A stretch of 64,000 bases of DNA from Alphaproteobacteria bacterium (GTDB taxonomy: Bacteria; Pseudomonadota; Alphaproteobacteria; Micavibrionales; Micavibrionaceae), in contig JAJFGU010000014.1 of NCBI GenBank assembly GCA_021775955.1, positions 159,010 through 223,009 of the forward strand, in the 5' to 3' direction. Numbering within the stretch: position 1 is the first letter of the stretch; every line of letters starts with the position of its first letter. Of the stretch, positions 17,761 to 27,608 are shown piece after piece. Below the pieces are notes generated by a model, which did no database searches, was not told the DNA's origin, and saw only the letters and a list, made by a program, of their open reading frames with translations. The position numbers and the translations under genes are program-made.

Positions 17761-17852
17761 GCGGGCATGAGGCGCCACCGTGCGTCTGCGCTTTAGGGGA
17801 ACAAATTTCTAGACATTGATAAAGAAACCAAAGCGCTTTAAAAGGGGCAGCC
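17754..17852 (+). promoter_or_regulatory. leuA leader RNA with two alternative pairing partners
   Basis: The leader segment CCCCTGAGCG (17754-17763) is complementary to GCGCTTTAGGGG (17788-17799). It is also complementary to GCGCTTTAAAAGGGG (17833-17847), which contains the leuA ribosome binding site AAGGGG five bases before the ATG. The two targets are near-copies of one another. Pairing with the second would hide the ribosome binding site. The first hairpin is not followed by a good T run, so control of translation seems at least as likely as Rho-independent termination. The pairings are seen in the sequence; the mechanism is inferred. Confidence 0.55.
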
Positions 17853-19424
17853 ATGAGCAATACAACAAACAACAAAGACCAAATCGTCATATTCGACACG
17901 ACGTTGCGCGACGGTGAGCAATCGCCGGGCTGTTCGATGAATCTGGAAGAAAAGCTGAAAATGGCACGGCTTCTGGATGAGATGGGTGTGGATGTGATCG
18001 AAGCGGGCTTTCCTGTGGCCTCGCCAGGTGATTTTGAGGCGGTTCATGAAATTGCCAAGACGGTCAAAAACTCTGTCGTTTGTGGTTTATCGCGCGCGAA
18101 GAAAGCCGATATTGAAGCCTCCAGCGATGCGATTAAACCGGCGAAGAGAAAACGCATTCATACATTTATTTCGACCTCGCCGCTGCATATGAAACATAAA
18201 TTGCAAATGCCGCCGGAAGAAGTTCTCGACGCTGTGGCCGAAAGCGTGACCTTTGCGCGTAATTTTACCGATGATGTGGAGTGGAGCGCCGAAGATGCCT
18301 CGCGCACCGAAGATGATTTTCTCTGCCGCGCGGTCGAGATTGCGATCAGCTCCGGCGCAACGACAGTCAACATTCCAGATACGGTTGGGTATTCCGTGCC
18401 GGAAGAATACGGTGCCAAAATCGCAATGTTAGTTGAGCGCGTTCCCAATATCGATCAGGCGATTATCTCCACCCATTGCCACAATGATCTGGGGCTGGCT
18501 GTGGCGAACAGCCTCGCGGGCGTGGCAAACGGCGCGCGACAGATTGAATGTACGATTAACGGCATCGGCGAGCGGGCGGGCAATGCGGCGCTGGAGGAAA
18601 TCGTCATGGCGCTGCGCACGCGTCACGACATGATGCCCTACATCACCAATATTGAAACGGAAAAGATTACCAAAATCTCACGTACGCTGTCAGCAATTAC
18701 AGGGTTTAACGTGCAGCCGAACAAAGCGATTGTCGGTGCCAATGCCTTTGCGCATGAAAGCGGCATTCACCAGGACGGAATGCTGAAACATTCCAATACC
18801 TATGAGATTATGACGCCTGAGTCTGTGGGCTTGACCGAAAGCAAGCTGGTAATGGGCAAGCATTCAGGCCGCCACGCATTCCGCAAGAAGCTGGAAGAGC
18901 TGGGATTTGAGCTGGGCGATAATGCGCTACAGGAAGCATTTGCGCGTTTTAAAAACCTTGCCGATAAGAAAAAGGAAATTTTTGAAGACGATCTGATTGC
19001 GCTGGTCGAAGATGAAGTGGTGCGCGAAAATGAGCACATCAAATTTGTCTCGCTACAGGTGCAGGCCGGCACCACCGGCCCGCAAATAGCCGAGATGACT
19101 TTGATGGTTGATGGAGAGGAAAAATACATCAAGGTTGAAGGAAATGGCTCGGTTGATGCAACATTTCGAGCTATTCGTGAGATTTGCCCGCATGAAGACG
19201 CGCATTTGAAACTTTACCAGGTGCATGCATTAACCAGTGGTATTGATGCGCAAGGTGAAGTCACCGTGCGTCTTGAGGAAAACGGCAAAACCGTCAATGG
19301 CCAGGGGACAGATAGTGATGTGATTGTGGCCAGCGCGCGGGCCTATATCAATGCGCTGAACAAGCTCTTTACCAAACGTGCGGGCTTTAATCCACAAACA
19401 GCGAGCGAAGCGTTGGCACCTTAA
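17853..19424 (+). CDS. leuA: 2-isopropylmalate synthase
   Basis: The 523-residue protein has the HMGL-like TIM barrel with [16 protein letters not shown] near the N terminus, the metal-binding [15 protein letters not shown] motif and [12 protein letters not shown], then a C-terminal LeuA regulatory domain that binds leucine. It condenses acetyl-CoA with 2-oxoisovalerate, the first step of leucine synthesis, and is feedback inhibited by leucine. Length is that of the long bacterial form. A leader peptide rich in Leu codons precedes it, giving a second control level. Its last four bases are shared with the stop of the convergent DNA glycosylase gene. Confidence 0.96.
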   Translation: MSNTTNNKDQIVIFDTTLRDGEQSPGCSMNLEEKLKMARLLDEMGVDVIEAGFPVASPGDFEAVHEIAKTVKNSVVCGLSRAKKADIEASSDAIKPAKRKRIHTFISTSPLHMKHKLQMPPEEVLDAVAESVTFARNFTDDVEWSAEDASRTEDDFLCRAVEIAISSGATTVNIPDTVGYSVPEEYGAKIAMLVERVPNIDQAIISTHCHNDLGLAVANSLAGVANGARQIECTINGIGERAGNAALEEIVMALRTRHDMMPYITNIETEKITKISRTLSAITGFNVQPNKAIVGANAFAHESGIHQDGMLKHSNTYEIMTPESVGLTESKLVMGKHSGRHAFRKKLEELGFELGDNALQEAFARFKNLADKKKEIFEDDLIALVEDEVVRENEHIKFVSLQVQAGTTGPQIAEMTLMVDGEEKYIKVEGNGSVDATFRAIREICPHEDAHLKLYQVHALTSGIDAQGEVTVRLEENGKTVNGQGTDSDVIVASARAYINALNKLFTKRAGFNPQTASEALAP

Positions 19425-20044
19425 AGTAAATTTTTGATAGCTTCAAAAACATCTTCGAACATCTCTGTGGTCAGGCGTTTCGTATTCGTGTTGTAGCGTG
19501 AGCAGTGGTAGGAATCGATTAATGTAAGGTCACTGCCTAGGTTATGTATCGCCCCATGACCAAATTTATGGGTGCTGATTTTCTGGCCGAATGTTTTTAT
19601 AACGGCGTTGTGCGAGATGAGACCAAGGCTCAAAATGACCTTTAAGTTTGGCATGGCCTCAATCTCGCTTACCAAAAAAGAACGGCAGGTATTCATTTCT
19701 TCTGTGATCGGTTTGTTTTCCGGCGGCACGCAGCGCACGGCATTGGTGATGCGGCAATTCTTTAGTTCCAGCCCGTCACCCGCATGAGTCTCATAAGCCC
19801 CTTGTGCAAAGCCGAATTTGAGCAGCGTGGCATAGAGCAAATCCCCGGCATAATCGCCGGTAAAGGGCCGTCCGGTGAAATTTGCTCCCTTTAACCCCGG
19901 CGCCAGCCCGACAACCAGCAATTCAGCGCTTTCAGCCCCGAAAGACGGCACCGGGGCGTTGAATTTATCCGGGAATTTTGTCCGGTTTTCCGCGCGGAAA
20001 CCTGCAAGCCGCGGGCATAAATCACAGTTTTTATCGGGGGTCAT
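19421..20044 (-). CDS. Uracil-DNA glycosylase, family 5 (UdgB-like)
   Basis: The 207-residue protein has iron-sulfur cysteines at CDLCPRLAGFR near the N terminus and two more in NAVRC and NTCRSF. The active-site motif A is GLAPGLKGANFTGRPFTGD and the second motif is DSYHCSRYNTNTKRLT. Motif A lacks the Asn/Asp general base of family 1 and 4 enzymes, which indicates family 5 (UdgB), enzymes that remove uracil, and often hypoxanthine and xanthine, from DNA. It is divergent from rpoZ and convergent with leuA. Confidence 0.85.
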   Translation of the reverse strand: MTPDKNCDLCPRLAGFRAENRTKFPDKFNAPVPSFGAESAELLVVGLAPGLKGANFTGRPFTGDYAGDLLYATLLKFGFAQGAYETHAGDGLELKNCRITNAVRCVPPENKPITEEMNTCRSFLVSEIEAMPNLKVILSLGLISHNAVIKTFGQKISTHKFGHGAIHNLGSDLTLIDSYHCSRYNTNTKRLTTEMFEDVFEAIKNLL

Positions 20045-20125
20045 GCTAGCCTCATGTCAATGCTTGCTTTTTAGGGAAAAACTGACTATAAAGCCATCTC
20101 TGGCAAAAGGAAAAGGACTTAATTG

Positions 20126-20521
20126 ATGGCACGCGTTACCGTTGAAGACTGTATTGATAAAGTGGCTAATCGCTTTGAGCTCGTGATGGTTGCAGCCCAA
20201 AGGGCCCGTAAAATCGGCTCTGGCGCACCGCTAACCATTGAGCGTGATAACGATAAAAATGCAGTGGTTTCCCTGCGTGAAATTGCCGACGAAACCGTTG
20301 AAATTGACGATCTGAAAGAAGAGCTGACCCGCTCCCACCAACGCATAATTTCCCATGATGACGATGATGATGAGATTGACCTGATGGATGGTGAGGAAGA
20401 ATGGAACACCATGGCCGCACAAAACGTCGATCCTGACCTCGAAGGGATTGATGATGGCGATGCAGGGGATGCTGCTGAGCCGTCTTTAGAGGATTTGGCT
20501 GGAAATCCACAGGAAGAATAA
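20126..20521 (+). CDS. rpoZ: DNA-directed RNA polymerase omega subunit
   Basis: The 131-residue product begins [20 protein letters not shown] and continues with [11 protein letters not shown], the conserved RpoZ core that clamps the beta-prime subunit. The C-terminal half is a long acidic tail with a DDDDDE run, as in alphaproteobacterial omega proteins. The ATG at 20126 is chosen over the TTG one codon before because it gives the canonical N terminus; a GGAAAAGG purine stretch precedes it. A clear terminator follows, and rsh starts 94 bases downstream, the usual rpoZ-spoT order. Confidence 0.94.
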   Translation: MARVTVEDCIDKVANRFELVMVAAQRARKIGSGAPLTIERDNDKNAVVSLREIADETVEIDDLKEELTRSHQRIISHDDDDDEIDLMDGEEEWNTMAAQNVDPDLEGIDDGDAGDAAEPSLEDLAGNPQEE

Positions 20522-20547
20522 ACACCTCCTCATAATCCAAGCGTTGA

Positions 20548-20574
20548 AGCCGGGTTCTCGTCCCGGCTTTTTTG
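20548..20574 (+). terminator. Rho-independent terminator after rpoZ
   Basis: AGCCGGG and CCCGGCT form a seven-base-pair stem around a TTCTCGT loop, followed directly by a run of T residues. Confidence 0.9.
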
Positions 20575-20615
20575 TGCTATTTTATAACTATGGAATATAA
20601 ACCGGTTATGAGCAC

Positions 20616-22775
20616 ATGATTGATCAAGAGCAGCTCGTTGATCAAATAAAGTCTTATAAGACTGATTTTGACCCTGCCATTATCGAGCGGGCCTATGACT
20701 ATGCCAAAAAAATGCATGAGGGTCAGACCAGGGCATCGGGCGAGCCTTATTATACCCATCCCGTCGAAGTCGCCAGCATTCTCGCCGGTATGAAGATGGA
20801 TACTGGCACAATCGTTACCGCCATTTTGCATGACACGCTGGAAGACACCGATGCGACCTATGAGGATCTAGAAAAACAATTCGGCAAAGAGGTGGCCGAT
20901 CTGGTGAATGGGGTCAGCAAGCTGACGCGGATTGAAAGCCAGACGGTGGAAGGCAAACAGGCTGAAAACTTCAGAAAGCTTTTGCTGGCTATGTCGGAAG
21001 ATATCCGTGTCCTGCTGGTGAAGCTGGCGGACCGGCTGCATAACATGCGCACGCTTCAAGGTTTCAAGGACAAGGACAAGCAACGCCGCATTGCTTTGGA
21101 GACGTTAGAAATTTATGCGCCTCTGTCCGAGCGTATAGGCGTTCATCAAATGAAGGAAGAGCTGGAGGATCTGGCTTTTGATGTTCTGAACTCCGAGGCG
21201 CGGGAAAGCATAACCAACCGTCTTGATTATTTGCGCAAAGAAGGCAAGGGCGTTGCCGATACTATTATCAAGGAGTTGCAATCTCATTTAAAGAAAGCAG
21301 ACATTAAGGCAGAGATAAATGGAAGAGAAAAGACGCGTTATTCCATCTGGAAAAAAATGCAGCGTAAAAATGTGGCGTTTGAACAACTTTCGGACATTAT
21401 GGCGTTTCGGATTGTCATGGAGAGTGTAGAGGAATGCTACCATGCTCTGGGCGTTATTCACAGCCACTATCCAAGCGTCCCTGGCCGCTTTAAGGATTAT
21501 ATCTCTACGCCTAAAGCCAATGGCTATCGCTCTATTCATACGACGGTGATGGGGCCGGCGCAGCAGCGCATTGAAATTCAAATTCGTACCAGGGAGATGC
21601 ATTATGAAGCCGATCTCGGAGTGGCCGCACACTGGGCGTATAAGGAAGGCGAAATGCCCAGCCTTAAAGATGTTAAAAAATATCGCTGGTTGCGCGAGCT
21701 TTTAGAGATTTTGGAGCAGGAACAAAGGCCGGAAGATTTCTGGGAAAATACAAAGCTGGAATTGTTTCAGGAGCAGGTCTTCGTATTTTCACCCAAGGGC
21801 GATTTGATTGAGATGCCAAACGGTGCAACGCCGATTGATTTTGCTTATGCTATTCACTCGGACGTTGGTGATAGATGTGTCGGGGCCAAAATAAACAGCC
21901 GTATCGCGCCGCTCAATACGAAGCTGGCCAATGGCGATCAGGTTGATATTATTACCGCCAAAACCCAGAACCCGTCTCCGACCTGGGAGCGTTTTGTGGT
22001 CACCGGCAAGGCGCGTTCGCATATCCGAAAATTTATTCGTAACCAGCAACGTGGCGAATATGCAACTTTAGGCAAAGCCATGTTGCAGAAAATTTTCCGC
22101 CAGGAAGGATATGATTTCACAGAAAAAGCGGTTGGCGGTATTCTCAAGAAATTCAAAGCCGAGGAAAGCGATGACATTTATGCCAAAGTTGGGTCTGGTC
22201 TATTGGTTGCCCGGGACGTATTCAAGGCTATCTTTCCCGCCCATAAAACAGAGGTTGCAAAAAGGCCTTCCAGTGAAATGGACCAGGCTACGATGCTACG
22301 GCCCGGCAAGAACAAAGACGCGCCGGTGCCGATTAAGGGCCTTATTCCCGGTATGGCCATGCATTTTGCGCGATGCTGCCATCCCTTGCCAGGTGATCGG
22401 ATCGTTGGCATCGTCACAACAGGTAAGGGCGTGACTATTCACACCATTGATTGTGAGACGCTGGAAACTTTTGCCGATACGCCGGAGCGCTGGCTCGATG
22501 TGTCCTGGGGCGAGGGGTCGGACACACCGGAAGCACATGTAGGGCGATTGAACTTGACGTTTAGCAACGAGGCTGGAGCGCTTGGGACAATAACAACTGT
22601 GATTGCAGCAAATGGCGGCAATATTACCAATCTTAAAATTACTAGCCGTTCGGTCGACTTCTGGGATATAGTGATAGATATATATGTCAACGATACCAAA
22701 CATCTAAATAATATTATTGCGGCGTTACGGGCAACACCTATTATTGCCAGTGTAGAACGATCAAGGGGGCGTTAA
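20616..22775 (+). CDS. rsh: Bifunctional (p)ppGpp synthetase/hydrolase (RelA/SpoT)
   Basis: The 719-residue protein has the HD hydrolase domain (YTHPVEVASIL, then ILHDTLEDTDATYEDL), a RelA/SpoT synthetase domain with RFKDYISTPKANGYRSIHTT, a TGS domain (VFVFSPKGDLIEMPNGATP) and a C-terminal ACT domain. The hydrolase His-Asp pair and the synthetase residues look intact, so it should make and degrade (p)ppGpp as the single Rsh protein of alphaproteobacteria does. A membrane-protein gene starts two bases after the stop. Length is normal. Confidence 0.95.
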   Translation: MIDQEQLVDQIKSYKTDFDPAIIERAYDYAKKMHEGQTRASGEPYYTHPVEVASILAGMKMDTGTIVTAILHDTLEDTDATYEDLEKQFGKEVADLVNGVSKLTRIESQTVEGKQAENFRKLLLAMSEDIRVLLVKLADRLHNMRTLQGFKDKDKQRRIALETLEIYAPLSERIGVHQMKEELEDLAFDVLNSEARESITNRLDYLRKEGKGVADTIIKELQSHLKKADIKAEINGREKTRYSIWKKMQRKNVAFEQLSDIMAFRIVMESVEECYHALGVIHSHYPSVPGRFKDYISTPKANGYRSIHTTVMGPAQQRIEIQIRTREMHYEADLGVAAHWAYKEGEMPSLKDVKKYRWLRELLEILEQEQRPEDFWENTKLELFQEQVFVFSPKGDLIEMPNGATPIDFAYAIHSDVGDRCVGAKINSRIAPLNTKLANGDQVDIITAKTQNPSPTWERFVVTGKARSHIRKFIRNQQRGEYATLGKAMLQKIFRQEGYDFTEKAVGGILKKFKAEESDDIYAKVGSGLLVARDVFKAIFPAHKTEVAKRPSSEMDQATMLRPGKNKDAPVPIKGLIPGMAMHFARCCHPLPGDRIVGIVTTGKGVTIHTIDCETLETFADTPERWLDVSWGEGSDTPEAHVGRLNLTFSNEAGALGTITTVIAANGGNITNLKITSRSVDFWDIVIDIYVNDTKHLNNIIAALRATPIIASVERSRGR

Positions 22776-22777
22776 TA

Positions 22778-23506
22778 ATGAGAAGGCAAGTCATTACCAA
22801 AAAGGCAGCAACGAAGAAACAAACGGTAAAGAAAGAAGGCCCTGTCCTTTTTTGGCGCAGGATCATTTCGATTACTCTCCTGTTTGCTCTGGTGTTTCAA
22901 CTTTTCATTCAAAGTAACTTTTTTCCTAAACTTATAGGCGCAGAAGGTGTTGCCGGCGGTCTTATTGCCGGTGGCATGATGCTTATTCTTTATCCTGCTT
23001 TGATAGTTATATCGGGGGCTGCTGCGTCATATCCGATAAAGCAGGACAGGGCTGTGAATTTTGCCGCAGCCATATTTGTTTCGATGGCTATAAATGCGTT
23101 TATCCTCTTTGGCGTATCGGAATATCAAAAAACCGAAGCAAATAGACAGACGGAAGAGTATTATGAGCAGTATCCGCAGGCTCGCGGTTTGCTGGATCCG
23201 GAAAGGCCGATCTCGATTATCAAGCCATGGACGGGAGATAAGGATATAGTGTCCCCGCTAAATATTATTGTTTATTCGCAACCTGGCGGACCTAAGGGTG
23301 AGGTGGTTGTAAAGACAGATTTAGGGCCGAGCGACGGCACAATATTGGCCGAAGGCACCCTCAAAACAGAAGGACTCCCGGCGCCCGATGGCAGGAGGAT
23401 TATCTATACAGGTACAATCCGTTTTAACAAAGGTGACCTCTCATCCGCCTATTTGATTGTCAGAGGTGCAAACGGTCACACAGATATCCGAGAGATTAGA
23501 TTCTAA
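22778..23506 (+). CDS. Hypothetical membrane protein
   Basis: Not recognised. The 242-residue protein has a basic N terminus (several Lys-Lys pairs), then three hydrophobic segments at about residues 28-46, 58-82 and 90-112. A C-terminal domain of about 120 residues follows that is rich in beta-prone sequence and presumably lies outside the membrane. It starts two bases after rsh, so it is probably translated from the same mRNA, but nothing links its sequence to the stringent response. Confidence 0.65.
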   Translation: MRRQVITKKAATKKQTVKKEGPVLFWRRIISITLLFALVFQLFIQSNFFPKLIGAEGVAGGLIAGGMMLILYPALIVISGAAASYPIKQDRAVNFAAAIFVSMAINAFILFGVSEYQKTEANRQTEEYYEQYPQARGLLDPERPISIIKPWTGDKDIVSPLNIIVYSQPGGPKGEVVVKTDLGPSDGTILAEGTLKTEGLPAPDGRRIIYTGTIRFNKGDLSSAYLIVRGANGHTDIREIRF

Positions 23507-23516
23507 TCCGCAATAT

Positions 23517-24032
23517 TTAGGCGGGGCATTGCAAAAGTGCTTCAAACGGGCAGGAGATTTTATCGCGTCCGCCCAGGCCTTCCAGCTCTATAATACAAAG
23601 ACTGGCCACGACTTTGGCTTCGGCTTGTTCAACCAGATTAACCGCCGCGCCCATGGTGCCGCCTGTGGCCAGCAAATCATCGACAAGCACAATATTTGAA
23701 CCCGGCGCAACCAAATCGGCTTGCAGCTCAATTACATCCGAGCCGTATTCCAGATCATATTCGTACGATAAAACTTTCCCCGGCAGCTTCCCTTTCTTGC
23801 GGATCATACCAAAGCCAACTCCCATTTCCATGGCGAGCGGTGCGGCTACCAAAAAGCCGCGCGATTCAATTCCCATCAGCATATCGGGTTTATAAAATTC
23901 TGCCTTTTCCCGAAGCTGACTGATCGTTTCCCGCCAGGCAGGGGGATCGGAGAGCAAGGTAGCAATGTCGTAAAACTGAATGCCTGGTTTGGGAAAGTCA
24001 GGAACAACACGGACGGAATCAAGAATATTCAT
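23517..24032 (-). CDS. apt: Adenine phosphoribosyltransferase
   Basis: The 171-residue protein has the PRPP-binding motif VLVDDLLATGGTM, the MGIESRGFLVA segment and the opening VRVVPDFPKPGIQFYDI of adenine phosphoribosyltransferase. It salvages adenine to AMP in the cytoplasm. Length is standard. It is convergent with the membrane-protein gene before it and divergent from the DUF2062 gene after it. Confidence 0.95.
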   Translation of the reverse strand: MNILDSVRVVPDFPKPGIQFYDIATLLSDPPAWRETISQLREKAEFYKPDMLMGIESRGFLVAAPLAMEMGVGFGMIRKKGKLPGKVLSYEYDLEYGSDVIELQADLVAPGSNIVLVDDLLATGGTMGAAVNLVEQAEAKVVASLCIIELEGLGGRDKISCPFEALLQCPA

Positions 24033-24073
24033 AGTTTCATGGGCCTTCCTAGTTGAGTTTTATTGCTTTTAGC

Positions 24074-24682
24074 ATGGACCGTCCTTATCTTCCAATGATG
24101 TTTAAACGACGCAAACCGCGCGGCCTTCTGGGCAATGTAAGAGAGGTTTTCTGGCCGTCCATGGGGTGGTGGCGGGCGATCAAATACACCAAGCACCGTG
24201 TTATTCGTTTATCAGATACCACGCATAAAATTGCTGCCGGTCTGGCAGTTGGGGTCGCTATTTCGTTTTCTCCGCTTGTTGGGCTGCATTTTTTGCAAAC
24301 GGCCATTATTTGCTATCTGTTCAGGCTTAATATGCTGGCCTCTTTCGTGGGTACGGCAGTGGGCAATCCCTGGACATTTCCTTTTATCTGGTGGGCAGGA
24401 TATACGCTTGGTTCTTATATTTTTGGCCTTTTCGGCTGGCAGAACGGCGCGGCGGTTCCTGATGAGATGACATTAAATATTCTCTGGGACATTATTAAAG
24501 CCCAGCCGATGCAGATTTTCCTGCCCTGGATGTTGGGTGGCTATCTGATTGGTTTTATTGTATGGTTCCCCGCGTATTTTGCCTTTTATCCGATGGTAAC
24601 GGCAGGGCGTGCAGCAAGGCGAACGGTTCGCCTGCGCCGTATTCACCAAGTGGCTAAAGAGGTTACAGGACAAACAGAATGA
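24074..24682 (+). CDS. DUF2062 family membrane protein
   Basis: The 202-residue protein matches DUF2062: KIAAGLAVGVAISFSPLVGLH, then FRLNMLASFVGTAVGNPWT with the conserved NPWT, and a second membrane region ending in FYPMVTAGRAARR. Members are small inner-membrane proteins of unknown function. The ATG at 24074 is the first in frame; the Met pair at 24095/24098 is equally possible, since no clear ribosome binding site marks either. Its stop overlaps acpS by four bases, so it heads the acpS-lepB-rnc-era run. Confidence 0.85.
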   Translation: MDRPYLPMMFKRRKPRGLLGNVREVFWPSMGWWRAIKYTKHRVIRLSDTTHKIAAGLAVGVAISFSPLVGLHFLQTAIICYLFRLNMLASFVGTAVGNPWTFPFIWWAGYTLGSYIFGLFGWQNGAAVPDEMTLNILWDIIKAQPMQIFLPWMLGGYLIGFIVWFPAYFAFYPMVTAGRAARRTVRLRRIHQVAKEVTGQTE

Positions 24683-25086
24683 TTATAGGCATTGGCAGCG
24701 ATTTAATTGATATCAGGCGCGTGGAAAAAGTGATGGCGCGTTATGAGACGCGTTTTATAACCCGCTGTTTTACCGGGACGGAAAAACAAAAAGCGGAGCG
24801 AAGACGCGGCGCAGGCACGCATATTGATACCTATGCCAAGCGCTTTGCAGCGAAAGAAGCGTGTTCCAAAGCGCTGGGGACCGGTTTTAATCATGGTGTT
24901 TATATGAAGGATATCGGCGTGGTCAATGATGAATCCGGCCGCCCGACTTTGGAGTTGAGCGGCGGTGCTTTAAACAGGCTGAAAGACATGATACCGGGCG
25001 GGATGAGCCCTGCCATCCATTTAACTCTTACCGACGAGCCGCCTTTGGCAAAGGCTTTTGTAATTATTGAGGCCCGTCATTCTTAA
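24679..25086 (+). CDS. acpS: Holo-[acyl-carrier-protein] synthase
   Basis: The 135-residue protein starts MIIGIGSDLIDIRRVEKVM, with the Mg-binding Asp, and has the RFAAKEACSKALGTG motif with the second metal ligand Glu. AcpS transfers phosphopantetheine from CoA to acyl carrier protein. Its start overlaps the DUF2062 gene by four bases; lepB follows after 38 bases. Confidence 0.95.
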   Translation: MIIGIGSDLIDIRRVEKVMARYETRFITRCFTGTEKQKAERRRGAGTHIDTYAKRFAAKEACSKALGTGFNHGVYMKDIGVVNDESGRPTLELSGGALNRLKDMIPGGMSPAIHLTLTDEPPLAKAFVIIEARHS

Positions 25087-25124
25087 CTGGTTTTCATAGA
25101 AAGTTTCATATAAAACCCTTGGAC

Positions 25125-25976
25125 ATGAGCGAAGACATACAAAAAATGGATTCTGACAAGGAACTGGAATCTGAGGAAGAAAAGCCCCGCGATCCGCCTT
25201 TGAGTGCCAAGGAGGAGCTTAGCGAGTTTTTCAGGACGGCCCTGATTGCGGTCTTTCTGGCGTTGCTGATCCGCACCTTTTTGTACGAGCCTTTTAATAT
25301 TCCCTCGGGTTCGATGAAGCCAACGCTGGAAGTTGGCGATTATCTTTTCGTTCATAAGCCCGCTTACGGCTATAGCCGCCATTCTTTTCCTTTCTCTCTG
25401 GCTCCGATTGAAGGACGTGTAGGGGCCAAGGAGGTGCAGCGTGGTGACATTATTGTTTTCAAACTGCCGACCAATACGCGTATTGACTACATAAAACGCG
25501 TGGTGGGTTTGCCCGGTGAAACGGTGCAGGTCCGAGGCGGGCGCTTATACATTAACGGTGAAAATGTACCGCGCGAGCCGATTGGTTTGAAACGTGTTGA
25601 TGATCGCCACCGCGGCGAGGTCACTATGATGGAATATATTGAAACGCTACCCGGCGGCGTGATCCATCAGATTTACGAAGAGAGCGATGACGGCGGTCTG
25701 GATAACACAGGGCTCTACACCATTCCCGAAGGCCATTTTTTCGTCATGGGTGACAATCGCGATAATTCGCAGGACAGCCGGGTGAGTTCACTGGTCGGTT
25801 TTGTTCCGTTTGAAAATATTGTCGGGAAGGCAGACTTCTTGTTCTTTTCAACCAATGGTCATGCGCGCCTTATGGAGATTTGGAAATGGCCGAAATCTAT
25901 ACGTTATGAGCGATTTTTTATGGACCTTGAGCCCGTGCGTGAATCCGAAGATGTAATAGAAGACATCCAAGAGTAA
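25125..25976 (+). CDS. lepB: Signal peptidase I
   Basis: The 283-residue protein has a charged N-terminal stretch, one membrane anchor (about residues 35-55), the catalytic Ser in NIPSGSMKPTLEVGDYL, the catalytic Lys in DYIKRVVGLPGE and the box E motif VMGDNRDNSQDSR. It removes signal peptides from secreted proteins at the outer face of the inner membrane. I take the ATG at 25125 rather than the TTG two codons upstream. rnc starts four bases after its stop. Confidence 0.95.
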   Translation: MSEDIQKMDSDKELESEEEKPRDPPLSAKEELSEFFRTALIAVFLALLIRTFLYEPFNIPSGSMKPTLEVGDYLFVHKPAYGYSRHSFPFSLAPIEGRVGAKEVQRGDIIVFKLPTNTRIDYIKRVVGLPGETVQVRGGRLYINGENVPREPIGLKRVDDRHRGEVTMMEYIETLPGGVIHQIYEESDDGGLDNTGLYTIPEGHFFVMGDNRDNSQDSRVSSLVGFVPFENIVGKADFLFFSTNGHARLMEIWKWPKSIRYERFFMDLEPVRESEDVIEDIQE

Positions 25977-25980
25977 AAAA

Positions 25981-26658
25981 ATGACCGCACAGCCTGTCGA
26001 AAATCTTGAACAAAAAATAGGACATAACTTTAAAGATAAAGATTTGCTGCATACGGCGCTCACCCATTCCAGCGCCGCAAGCAGTGCCAATTATGAGCGC
26101 CTTGAATTCCTTGGCGACCGGGTTCTTGGTCTGGTTATTGCCCATCTTTTGTATGAGAAGTTTCCCCATGAAAGGGAAGGCGATCTGGCCAAAAGACTAT
26201 CTTCACTGGTGCAGGGTTCGATGCTGGCCGAGATAGCGGTCAAAATTAATCTTGGAGATTTTATTCAGCTATCTGTTGCTGAACGCAATTCCGGCGGAGG
26301 CGAGAACGACAATATTCTGGCTGATGTTTTCGAGGCCATTATTGGTGCCCTTTATATGGATAGTGGACTGGATGAGTGTTCGCGGTTGATCCGGGAGCTT
26401 TGGGAAGACGTTCTTGACACTATGAAAGCACCGCCGCAGCACCCCAAGACGAGCTTACAGGAATGGGCACAGGGGCAGGCGTTGCCGCTGCCGGTTTATG
26501 AAATTGCTGACCAGCAGGGGCCTGATCACGCTCCGGTCTTTGATGTCCGGTTGCAGGTGAAGGGATATGAGGATGTGGTTGCGCAAGGTCGTACACGGCA
26601 GGAAGCGGAAAAAGAAGCAGCATTGATTTTCATGAAAGAAAAGGTAAGCAGCAAATGA
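25981..26658 (+). CDS. rnc: Ribonuclease III
   Basis: The 225-residue protein has the RNase III signature ERLEFLGDRVLGLVIA with the catalytic Glu/Asp residues, a second acidic motif DVFEAIIGALY, and a C-terminal double-stranded RNA-binding domain (PKTSLQEWAQGQALPLP to the end). It processes rRNA precursors and cleaves double-stranded RNA. It overlaps era by four bases, the conserved lepB-rnc-era order. Confidence 0.96.
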   Translation: MTAQPVENLEQKIGHNFKDKDLLHTALTHSSAASSANYERLEFLGDRVLGLVIAHLLYEKFPHEREGDLAKRLSSLVQGSMLAEIAVKINLGDFIQLSVAERNSGGGENDNILADVFEAIIGALYMDSGLDECSRLIRELWEDVLDTMKAPPQHPKTSLQEWAQGQALPLPVYEIADQQGPDHAPVFDVRLQVKGYEDVVAQGRTRQEAEKEAALIFMKEKVSSK

Positions 26659-27581
26659 CGGGTGAACCAATAACGAGCGAAGATGATCCAGAAACACGTT
26701 GTGGGTTTGTCAGCATTCTGGGTTTGACCAATGCAGGAAAATCGACACTCGTAAATGCTCTGGTAGGCTCAAAGGTTTCTATCGTCTCCCGAAAAGTGCA
26801 GACAACCCGCAGCCGTATTCTTGGTATTGCTATTGATGACAAGACGCAGGTTGTTCTTATCGACACTCCCGGTATTTTTGATCCCAGCAAGACGCTGGAA
26901 AAGGCGATGGTTACGGCAGCCTGGAGCAGTGTTGAAGGTGCCGATATTGTTGTGCATCTGGTTGATGCTGGTAATAAGAATGCGGCCTCCGATAACGACA
27001 TAATCGGTGAGCGGTTGCACGATGTTAAAAACTCCATTTTGGTTTTGAATAAAACAGATAAAGTCTCTAAACCACAGCTACTGGCGCTTTCGCAGCATCT
27101 TAATGACAGGTTTTCCTATCAATCGACCTTTATGATTTCAGCCCTCAAAGCGGACGGCACGGATGATTTGCTCAAGGCGCTTTCCACAGATTTGCCTGTA
27201 GGACCGTGGCTGTTTGACGAAGATCAGATCACCGACATGCCCATGCGTTTGATGGCGGCCGAGATAACCCGTGAAAAACTTTTTGACCAGCTACATCAGG
27301 AATTGCCGTATTCGATTTTTGTCGAGACAGAAAATTGGGAAAATTTTGATGACGGCAGCGTTAAAATTGATCAGCTCATCTATGTGCAAAAGGATAGCCA
27401 GAAAGGCATCGTCCTCGGGAAAGGCGGATCGCGCGTTAAAAGGGTCGGCCAGGACGCGCGCGTCGAGCTGGAAGATATATTGGGCCATCGCGTTCACCTC
27501 AAACTCTTTGTTAAGGTGAAAGAAAATTGGACAGAGAATGCGGAGAGTTACACTCTGATGGGACTCGAGCTACCTAAATAA
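26655..27581 (+). CDS. era: GTPase Era
   Basis: The 308-residue protein has the G1 motif GLTNAGKSTLVNAL, G3 DTPGIF and G4 NKTDKV, followed by a KH RNA-binding domain with GIVLGKGGSRVKRVG. Era binds 16S rRNA and helps mature the small ribosomal subunit. It is the last gene of the acpS-lepB-rnc-era operon. Confidence 0.96.
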   Translation: MTGEPITSEDDPETRCGFVSILGLTNAGKSTLVNALVGSKVSIVSRKVQTTRSRILGIAIDDKTQVVLIDTPGIFDPSKTLEKAMVTAAWSSVEGADIVVHLVDAGNKNAASDNDIIGERLHDVKNSILVLNKTDKVSKPQLLALSQHLNDRFSYQSTFMISALKADGTDDLLKALSTDLPVGPWLFDEDQITDMPMRLMAAEITREKLFDQLHQELPYSIFVETENWENFDDGSVKIDQLIYVQKDSQKGIVLGKGGSRVKRVGQDARVELEDILGHRVHLKLFVKVKENWTENAESYTLMGLELPK

Positions 27582-27608
27582 AGACAAAAACCGGACAAAA
27601 AACGCCTC

